This document shows positions 58,181 to 64,000 of a stretch of 64,000 bases of DNA, in pieces; position 1 is the first letter of the stretch, and each line of letters opens with the position of its first letter. Location: assembly GCF_001689125.2 (NCBI RefSeq), contig NZ_CP015405.2, positions 62,001 through 126,000 of the forward strand. The letters are read 5' to 3'. Under the pieces are notes generated by a model. The model was not told the DNA's origin. It worked only from the letters and a program-made list of their open reading frames with translations, and ran no database searches. This DNA is from Blautia pseudococcoides. GTDB taxonomy: Bacteria; Bacillota; Clostridia; Lachnospirales; Lachnospiraceae. The position numbers and the translations under genes are program-made.

Positions 58181-58885
58181 GTGTCATTTATAGAATTCCA
58201 AAATGTAAAAAAAATATACGGCAGCAAGAATGAGGTGGAGATCAGAGCGTTGGACAATGCCAGTTTTTCCGTGGAAAAGGGGGAGCTTGCAGTGATCCTG
58301 GGGGCATCCGGAGCAGGAAAGACCACTGCCCTCAATATTCTGGGCGGTATGGACAGTGCCACTGAGGGAGAAGTTATTGTAGACGGAAAACATGTAAATG
58401 AATTAAAGGCAAAGGATTTAGTCACATACAGACGCAATGATGTGGGATTTGTATTTCAGTTTTACAACCTTGTACCAAATCTCACAGCTCTTGAAAATGT
58501 AGAACTGGCTGTTCAGATATGCAGGGATTCTCTGGATCCGGCTACAGTTTTGGGAAAGGTAGGGCTTGCAGAGAGAACCTCGAATTTTCCGGCACAGCTT
58601 TCCGGCGGTGAGCAGCAGAGGGTAGCTATAGCCAGGGCAATAGCCAAAAATCCCAAGCTCTTACTCTGTGATGAACCAACAGGCGCCCTTGACTACAATA
58701 CGGGCAAGCAGATCCTTCAGCTTCTGCAGGATACCTGCCGCAAGGAGCATATGACGGTTATCATTATTACGCACAATTCTGCGCTGGCGCCCATGGCTGA
58801 CCGGGTCATCCGGTTCAGGAGCGGAAAAGTGACGGAGATAACAAAAAATGCATCCCCCATTCCGGTGGAAAAGATTGAATGGTAG
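58181..58885 (+). CDS. ABC transporter ATP-binding protein (LolD/MacB type), without adjacent permease
   Basis: The 234-residue ATPase has Walker [10 protein letters not shown] (~residue 40), signature [14 protein letters not shown] (~140), Walker [12 protein letters not shown] (~160) and the H-loop IITHN. This subclass normally powers FtsX-like permeases, yet the next gene is proA; no permease is adjacent on either side. The start is GTG at 58181 behind GGGAGGAT. It could serve a permease elsewhere in the genome. Confidence 0.87.
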   Translation: MSFIEFQNVKKIYGSKNEVEIRALDNASFSVEKGELAVILGASGAGKTTALNILGGMDSATEGEVIVDGKHVNELKAKDLVTYRRNDVGFVFQFYNLVPNLTALENVELAVQICRDSLDPATVLGKVGLAERTSNFPAQLSGGEQQRVAIARAIAKNPKLLLCDEPTGALDYNTGKQILQLLQDTCRKEHMTVIIITHNSALAPMADRVIRFRSGKVTEITKNASPIPVEKIEW

Positions 58886-58988
58886 CGTAAATGTAAAGCC
58901 TTTCATGCAGTGAATTTACAGACCTGCTGAGACGTTACAGATATTTCACACATATATAACAGTAAAGAATAACAGGAGGATACATCAT

Positions 58989-60272
58989 ATGAATATAAAA
59001 GAAGCAACCCAGAAAATGAAACAGGATAGTTTCCGCATGGCAGCGCTCAGCAAGGAACAGAGAAATGCTGCATTGGAGGCAGTGAGAACCGCACTTCTTG
59101 CGAATCAGGAGGCTGTCTTCCAAGCAAACCGTGAAGATATGGAAGCAGCAGAGAAAGCGGGAATTGCAGCTGCCGTGATGAAAAGGCTCAAATTTGATGA
59201 ACATAAGCTCCAGGATGTGACTGCAGGGATCGCGGAACTTATCAATCTGCCGGATCCCCTCTCAAAAGTACAGCTTGCAAGAGAGCTGGATGAAGGGCTG
59301 GAATTATACCGGGTGACATGTCCCATCGGTGTGATCGGTATTATATTCGAGGCCAGGCCGGATGCCCTGGTGCAGATTTCTTCCCTCTGTTTAAAAAGCG
59401 GAAACTGTGCCATCCTAAAAGGAGGGAAAGAAACAGCCAGGACAAACAAAGTTCTGTTTGACATCATCTATCAGGCAGCCGTCCAAGCAGGTGCGCCAAA
59501 GGGGTGTATGCTGCAGGCAGAACTGCATAATGAAATTGATGAGCTTTTGTCCTGCCATGAGACGGTTGACCTGCTCATTCCAAGAGGCTCCAATCAGTTT
59601 GTACAATATATTATGAACAATACGAAAATTCCGGTCATGGGTCATGCCGACGGTGTGTGTCATATATATGTGGACGAATCCTTTGAACAACAGAAGGCAG
59701 TGCCGATCATCCTTGATGCTAAGACACAGTATACCGCGGCCTGCAATGCTGTGGAGACCCTGCTTGTCAACAGGAAAATTGCAGAGGAGTTTCTGCCAGT
59801 GATCAGCAAAGCCCTGGAAGAGAACCATGTGAAGATCAGGGGAACCGCGGAAGTGTCAGAAATCATACCCTGTGAAGTTATGGAGGAGGATGCCTTCGAT
59901 ACGGAGTATCTGGACCTGGTGATCTCTGTGAAACTGGTGGACAATGTACAGGAGGCAGTGGAACACATTAACAGATTCGGCTCCCACCATACGGATTGTA
60001 TTATTACAGAAAACGAAGAGACAGCCCTGACCTTTATGCAGCTTGCGGATTCCGCAGGTGTATACCGGAATTGTTCTACAAGGTTTGCCGACGGATTCCG
60101 TTACGGATTCGGTGCGGAAGTGGGGATCAGTACCGGTAAGATCCATGCCAGGGGTCCTGTGGGGCTGGAAGGTCTGGTAACCTATAAATATAAGCTGTTT
60201 GGCAGCGGACAGACGGTGGGAGAGTATGCAGACGGCACAAAGCAGTTTCATTTTAAAGACCTGGAGGCATAA
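58989..60272 (+). CDS. proA: Gamma-glutamyl phosphate reductase
   Basis: ProA reduces glutamyl-5-phosphate to glutamate semialdehyde in proline synthesis using NADPH. The 427-residue aldehyde-dehydrogenase-fold protein shows VTCPIGVIGIIFEARPDALVQI, SGNCAILKGGKE, VDLLIPRGSNQFVQYI, the active-site region TQYTAACNAVETLLV (catalytic Cys ~residue 250), and FADGFRYGFGAEVGISTGKIHARGPVGLEGL. AACAGGAGG precedes ATG 58989. The partner proB is not in the window. Confidence 0.96.
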   Translation: MNIKEATQKMKQDSFRMAALSKEQRNAALEAVRTALLANQEAVFQANREDMEAAEKAGIAAAVMKRLKFDEHKLQDVTAGIAELINLPDPLSKVQLARELDEGLELYRVTCPIGVIGIIFEARPDALVQISSLCLKSGNCAILKGGKETARTNKVLFDIIYQAAVQAGAPKGCMLQAELHNEIDELLSCHETVDLLIPRGSNQFVQYIMNNTKIPVMGHADGVCHIYVDESFEQQKAVPIILDAKTQYTAACNAVETLLVNRKIAEEFLPVISKALEENHVKIRGTAEVSEIIPCEVMEEDAFDTEYLDLVISVKLVDNVQEAVEHINRFGSHHTDCIITENEETALTFMQLADSAGVYRNCSTRFADGFRYGFGAEVGISTGKIHARGPVGLEGLVTYKYKLFGSGQTVGEYADGTKQFHFKDLEA

Positions 60273-60278
60273 TAAGGA

Positions 60279-61112
60279 ATGGTAAAAAAAGCAAAGACAC
60301 TTCTGCTGAGTCTGGCACCAATTGTGCTTATGTATATCATCCAGATTCTGGTGGTATTTGGGATGCAGTTTCTGATCATTTTTGCTGACCGTTTTTTGAA
60401 TATGATCCATATATACCAGTCACCGGTGCTGCAGTATGTGATAAATCAATATGTGTATATCATAAGTGCTGCGTCCTATGGGCTTTTTCTGCTGGTGGGG
60501 TATTTTTGGTACCGCAGAGTGATGGCAGACAGACGGGCTGTTTATCTGGAGCGGGGGCATAAGCCGGGCATGGATTCAGGAGCAATACTGGGTATCTTTT
60601 TTGTGGCTTTATTTATCCAGTTTGCGGTCAGCAGCCTTTTGAATATTCTTGCCGTAGTGGCCCCGGACCTGATGGGACAGTACATGGAAGTGATGGAAGG
60701 ACTGGGAATGTCAGAGCCGTCCATTATTTCCATGCTGTATGTGATCATTATGGCGCCTTTGGCGGAAGAGCTGCTTATGAGAGGGCTCTGCCTGAAAATA
60801 TTGGAAAATAGTTTCCCTTTCTGGGCCGCTAATTTTCTTCAGGCATTGTATTTCGGCATTTATCATATGAATCTGGTACAGGGGTGTTATGCTTTTGTGA
60901 TGGGATTGATCCTGGGCAGACTGGTAAAAAAATACGGTACCTTGAAGGCATCCATACTCTGTCACTTTATTATTAATTTCAGCGGACAGGTGATTTCCGT
61001 AATAAATTTCAGCATAATTGGAATCTTTACAGGGGCACTGGTATGCGCAGGAATTCTGGTGATTTTATTTATTTGGGAAAAAAGAAAAAACGAAGAATAT
61101 CTCTATAAATGA
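60279..61112 (+). CDS. CPBP-family intramembrane metalloprotease
   Basis: The 277-residue protein has about seven membrane helices and the CPBP/Abi motifs APLAEELLMRGLCL (~residue 160, EExxxR), FGIYHMN (~200) and CHFIINF (~227), providing Glu/His metal ligands. Relatives process prenylated or peptide substrates; some give immunity to bacteriocins. The start is six bases after proA, so it is probably co-transcribed. Confidence 0.85.
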   Translation: MVKKAKTLLLSLAPIVLMYIIQILVVFGMQFLIIFADRFLNMIHIYQSPVLQYVINQYVYIISAASYGLFLLVGYFWYRRVMADRRAVYLERGHKPGMDSGAILGIFFVALFIQFAVSSLLNILAVVAPDLMGQYMEVMEGLGMSEPSIISMLYVIIMAPLAEELLMRGLCLKILENSFPFWAANFLQALYFGIYHMNLVQGCYAFVMGLILGRLVKKYGTLKASILCHFIINFSGQVISVINFSIIGIFTGALVCAGILVILFIWEKRKNEEYLYK

Positions 61113-61167
61113 TATAACTAGCCAGATGAGCCGACGAATCAGCTGTGTGGTTAAATATGATTGTGAG

Positions 61168-61203
61168 AGACGGTGGCTAAAAACAACAGCCCCGTCTTTT
61201 TTG
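61168..61203 (+). terminator. Terminator after the CPBP gene
   Basis: GACGG and GGCT pair with AGCC and CCGTC, followed by TTTTTT. Confidence 0.8.
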
Positions 61204-61212
61204 TATAAACAG

Positions 61213-61242
61213 TTGACAACTATCCTTGTCAAGTGCTATAAT
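61213..61242 (+). promoter_or_regulatory. Promoter of the XRE-DUF3169 operon
   Basis: Consensus TTGACA (61213-61218), 18-bp spacer and consensus TATAAT (61237-61242). Confidence 0.75.
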
Positions 61243-61284
61243 CAATGACAAGGAAAATTGTCAAAATGACAAATAATTTTGTCG
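61214..61284. promoter_or_regulatory. Three tandem operators TGACAA-N6-TTGTCA
   Basis: Perfect copies at 61214-61231 and 61246-61263, and a one-mismatch copy at 61267-61284. The first overlaps the -35 box and spacer; the others lie between the -10 box and the ribosome site. The XRE protein encoded next is the probable ligand. Confidence 0.75.
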
Positions 61285-61300
61285 CAAAGGAGGGATGGGA

Positions 61301-61519
61301 ATGTCGCTGCACAACCGCCTGAAGGAATACAGGGCAAAGCTGGATATCAACCAGCAGGAAATGGGGCGGCGCGTGGGAGCATCCCGGCAGACCATCAGCC
61401 TCATTGAGCGAGGAGATTACTCCCCATCTGTGACTCTGGCATTGAAAATAGCCAAGGAGTGCGGGGCATCCGTGGAGGACATTTTCTGGTATGTGGAGGA
61501 CGGGAATGAAGAAGCATAA
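61301..61519 (+). CDS. Small XRE-family regulator
   Basis: The 72-residue protein is a compact Cro/C1-type helix-turn-helix (LKEYRAKLDINQQEMGRRVGASRQTISLIERGDYSPSVTLAL). AAGGAGG lies 7 bases before ATG 61301 and directly abuts the alternative ATG 61295, so 61301 is preferred. It overlaps the DUF3169 gene by 14 bases and sits behind three operator copies, indicating an autoregulated pair. Confidence 0.85.
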   Translation: MSLHNRLKEYRAKLDINQQEMGRRVGASRQTISLIERGDYSPSVTLALKIAKECGASVEDIFWYVEDGNEEA

Positions 61520-62252
61520 AAAAGAGAAAAAAGGATATCTGGAATTTATTATGATCATTCTGGTCAGCGGTCTTATGGGCGGGGTAGGTACTGTGATCAT
61601 AGGAGAGCACGGCGGGGATGTGGAAAAACTGGGAAGTATTCTGGAGACATTCATTGGTAAGGGCGCCTTTTGGTTCATAGTCCTTATGTCCATCCTGGGC
61701 AGTATTGCCAATACATACATGGTGCTCACAGTCCGGAAGAAGTTCCGTGAATGGGATGGAGAGGACGATGAGACAGCAGAACAGATTGAAAGATACAACA
61801 ATCGCTGCCAGGGAATCATATCATGCTGCTCCACAATGGTAATGGTATTAAGCGGTGTAAACATTGTTTACGGACTTCACAGGAGTGAAAGTAAAGCCAG
61901 CCTTGCAGTGATACCCACTTTGTTCGTGGGATACTGTTTGTGGTCCGCCTTCTCAGAACATATTCTGGTTGAACAGACAAAGAAGATGAATCCTGAAAAG
62001 AAAGGCAACGCTTTGTCGCTGCATTTTAACCGGGATTGGGATAAAAGCTGCGATGAACAGGAGAAGGCCAGAATGTATGAGGCTGCCTATGTGGTATACA
62101 GAAAGTCCAATTGGCTTTATGCAGGCATCTATATAGTTTTGCTGATGTGTTCCGTGGCAGTGGATATCGGTGTACTGCCGTTTCTTATGCTAGGAATTAT
62201 CTGGACGTACCAGATTGTTCTATATATATGTAACTATGAAAAAAGGCGTTAA
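61506..62252 (+). CDS. DUF3169-family membrane protein
   Basis: The 248-residue product has about six membrane helices in pairs (~12-33, 48-70, 105-125, 135-155, 205-220, 223-240) around a charged cytoplasmic loop. The DUF3169 family has no known function but is regularly encoded with small XRE regulators, as here. GAGGACGGG precedes ATG 61506. A stem (GGTCAGA-ACAAG / CTTGT-TCTGACC, ~62262-62308) follows, without a T-tail. Confidence 0.72.
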   Translation: MKKHKKEKKGYLEFIMIILVSGLMGGVGTVIIGEHGGDVEKLGSILETFIGKGAFWFIVLMSILGSIANTYMVLTVRKKFREWDGEDDETAEQIERYNNRCQGIISCCSTMVMVLSGVNIVYGLHRSESKASLAVIPTLFVGYCLWSAFSEHILVEQTKKMNPEKKGNALSLHFNRDWDKSCDEQEKARMYEAAYVVYRKSNWLYAGIYIVLLMCSVAVDIGVLPFLMLGIIWTYQIVLYICNYEKRR

Positions 62253-62333
62253 GGGTAACTCGGTCAGAGACAAGGCCAACCGCACGGACCGTCTTGTTTC
62301 TGACCGGATGGAGCAATAGAAGAGGAGGAGTAT

Positions 62334-63230
62334 ATGAGTTTAGTAGTGGAAAACCTGACAAAGCGGTTTGGAGAGAAAACAGCGGTTGACCATCTGTCCT
62401 TTTCCATGGAGACACCGGGGGTATTTGGCCTTCTGGGAACCAATGGGGCGGGCAAGACCACCACGATCCGGACTATACTGGGGATTATGGAGGCTGATGA
62501 AGGTAAAGCCCAGTGGAATGGAAGAAAAATCAACAGGGAGACACTGGCTTTCGGCTATCTGCCGGAGGAGCGTGGCATCTATATGAAGACGAAGGTTCTG
62601 GAACAGCTTATTTATTTCGGGATGCTCCGCGGTATGAAGCGGGAAGCAGTGAAGAAAGCAGCGCTTGGCTATATGGAACGCCTTGGAGTGATGGAGTATA
62701 GAAATATGCCTGCGGAAAAGCTTTCAAAGGGAAACCAGCAGAAGGTGCAGCTGATATCTGCCATTATCCATAATCCGAGACTTGTCTTTCTGGATGAACC
62801 TTTTTCCGGCCTGGACCCGGTGAACGGCAAAATGCTGAGGGATTTGGTATCTGAGCTTGTGGAAGAGGGGAAATATATTATTCTGAGTACGCATCAGATG
62901 GAGACCGTAGAAGAATACTGTAAAAACCTTCTGATCCTGAACAGGGGCAGAACAATCCTGCAGGGGAATTTAAAAGAGATCAAATCAGCGTTTGGCCACA
63001 CCAATCTATGTGTTGCTGTAAATGCGGACGTGGAGGAGATAGCCAGGGAAGAAGGACTGGAAGTTTTTGAAGTGCGTGCCGCTGAGACAGAGTATAAAAT
63101 TAATGGGGATGAGATGGCTCACAGATTCCTGAAAAGAATGCTGGATGCAGGAATCTACCCAAACAAATTTGAAATCCGGGAACCATCTTTACAGGAGATT
63201 TTCGTCAGAAAGGCAGGGGAGACAGAATGA
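62334..63230 (+). CDS. ABC transporter ATP-binding protein (NatA-like)
   Basis: The 298-residue ATPase has Walker A GTNGAGKTT (~residue 38), a LSKGNQQKVQL signature (~131), Walker B LVFLDEPFSGLDP (~151) and STHQMETVEEYC. The C-terminal ~80 residues form an extra domain typical of NatA/CcmA-like subunits (ending PSLQEIFVRKAGE). AGAAGAGGAGG precedes the ATG. Its stop overlaps the permease start by four bases. The family exports Na+, drugs or peptides. Confidence 0.88.
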   Translation: MSLVVENLTKRFGEKTAVDHLSFSMETPGVFGLLGTNGAGKTTTIRTILGIMEADEGKAQWNGRKINRETLAFGYLPEERGIYMKTKVLEQLIYFGMLRGMKREAVKKAALGYMERLGVMEYRNMPAEKLSKGNQQKVQLISAIIHNPRLVFLDEPFSGLDPVNGKMLRDLVSELVEEGKYIILSTHQMETVEEYCKNLLILNRGRTILQGNLKEIKSAFGHTNLCVAVNADVEEIAREEGLEVFEVRAAETEYKINGDEMAHRFLKRMLDAGIYPNKFEIREPSLQEIFVRKAGETE

Positions 63231-64000
63231 GACAGGTAACAACAGTATTTTCATACACCCTAAAAGAGGCAGCCAGAAAGAAAGCCTTTATTGTATCAAC
63301 TGTGATCATTATGGTCATGGTGCTGGGTCTGTGTCTGGCTCCGCGGATCATATCAGCCGTGAAGGGCAGCGGCAGCGAGAAAGAGACAGGTACGGGGGGC
63401 ACGGAAAATTCTTCAGAACAGATTGCTGTGGACGAAGATGCACCCGTCTGTTACCTGATCGACCAGACCGGGATTTTTGAGAAGAATCTGGATTCCTTAA
63501 GAAAGATATATATGGACAGGAATTTTAAGATCGCCTCAAAAGAGGAGGAGGAAGGCATTCGTGCTGAAATCAGAGAAAATGAAAACAACGCTCTGATCTC
63601 CATTGAGGAGAAGGACGGAGCTCCCTTTATCCATGTGGTAAATGCTAATTTCATGAAGGGAATAAGCGCTCAGAAAATATCAGATGAGTGTAATAAAATA
63701 TGGCAGAAAAATGTCCTGGAAGAGAGTGGTGTGGACAGCCGGACCATTGCAGAATCCACCCTGTCTCTGCCATTCACAGAGGAATCCGTAGGTGATATGG
63801 ATGTTACAGGTTATATTCTGGGCCTGGCTGTGGTATTTATCATGTTTTTTGCAGTATATTATTACGGCTACGGCGTTGCCATGTCTGTGGCATCGGAAAA
63901 GACCTCCCGGGTTATGGAGACCTTGGTTGTCTCAGCAAAACCATCCAGGATCCTCATCGGAAAATGTCTGGCAATGGGAGTCTTGGGACTGATCCAGATG
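63227..64000 (+). CDS. ABC-2-type permease (NatB-like), truncated by the window end
   Basis: The frame starts at ATG 63227 inside the NatA-like stop (ATGA) and is still open at 64000, giving 258 residues so far. An N-terminal membrane helix (~residues 20-42) is followed by a large extracytoplasmic domain (~45-195), then a second helix (~199-220) and the conserved YGYGVAMSVASEKTSRVMETLVVSAKPSRILIGK region of NatB/ABC-2 permeases. It is the membrane partner of the preceding ATPase. Confidence 0.85.
   Translation, partial: MRQVTTVFSYTLKEAARKKAFIVSTVIIMVMVLGLCLAPRIISAVKGSGSEKETGTGGTENSSEQIAVDEDAPVCYLIDQTGIFEKNLDSLRKIYMDRNFKIASKEEEEGIRAEIRENENNALISIEEKDGAPFIHVVNANFMKGISAQKISDECNKIWQKNVLEESGVDSRTIAESTLSLPFTEESVGDMDVTGYILGLAVVFIMFFAVYYYGYGVAMSVASEKTSRVMETLVVSAKPSRILIGKCLAMGVLGLIQM

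Noticed and set aside
1-64000. tRNA, rRNA or CRISPR arrays
   Set aside because: I looked for T-loop/anticodon patterns, rRNA-like blocks and regularly spaced direct repeats with unique spacers; the only tandem array is the coding His-rich one.

Overview
The window looks like a chromosomal segment of an endospore-forming Clostridia member, most likely a Lachnospiraceae species close to Blautia (inference). The support is a cotJ spore-coat operon, strong purine-rich Shine-Dalgarno sequences, Firmicutes-type -35/-10 promoters, a NiaR-type NAD repressor, PadR/HAAS/DUF4097 and XRE/DUF3169 modules, and a TetM-like GTPase fused to a YacP/NYN nuclease. No rRNA, tRNA or CRISPR array was seen, and no complete insertion sequence.

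Layout. 1-2000 is an accessory scar: a small membrane protein, two diverged copies of a ~115 bp sequence each followed by 11-bp-spaced TAACTGACA-like iterons, a decayed gene, and a probable type I toxin-antitoxin pair. 2023-8972 is a kdp operon (a 37-aa small protein, kdpF, A, B, C and a KdpD that lacks its histidine-kinase half; no kdpE). 10166-22973 is a defence island: a BREX operon (XRE regulator, brxA, brxB, brxC, pglX, pglZ) in which brxL is absent and an AlbA_2/Schlafen-type ATP-binding protein occupies its place. PglX has an AT-rich specificity region. 23604-26303 encodes the GTPase-nuclease fusion.

26278-34829 holds a LysR/YoaK divergent pair, a coiled-coil DUF2325 protein, a histidine-kinase relic, a YfcE-like phosphodiesterase, a MATE exporter, a truncated XRE gene, an NAD-dependent epimerase and a TetR regulator. 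34963-39244 is NAD synthesis (nadA-nadB-nadC-niaR, with a 26-bp palindrome over the nadA promoter) and greA. 39303-43673 holds a small XRE module, deoC-crp-pnp for nucleoside salvage, a GC-rich segment with a 49-bp-armed inverted repeat and a G-quadruplex motif, and a GNAT enzyme.

44028-47869 is a phosphate module (Na/Pi cotransporter behind Pho-box-like repeats, then a PhoB/PhoR-type two-component pair). 47935-49900 is a padR-HAAS-DUF4097 operon on the minus strand. 50080-51110 is cotJ (JA and JB fused). 51176-53995 is trkH-trkA. 54212-54400 is a Cys-rich small protein. 54480-57716 is a P1B metal ATPase with eight 26-residue His-rich repeats behind an ArsR-type operator. 58181-64000 holds an orphan ABC ATPase, proA, a CPBP protease, an XRE/DUF3169 pair under three tandem operators, and a NatAB-like exporter cut by the window end.

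Potassium is a recurring theme: both the inducible Kdp pump and the constitutive Trk system are present. Many small regulators sit next to visible palindromes, so several local circuits can be proposed directly from the sequence.
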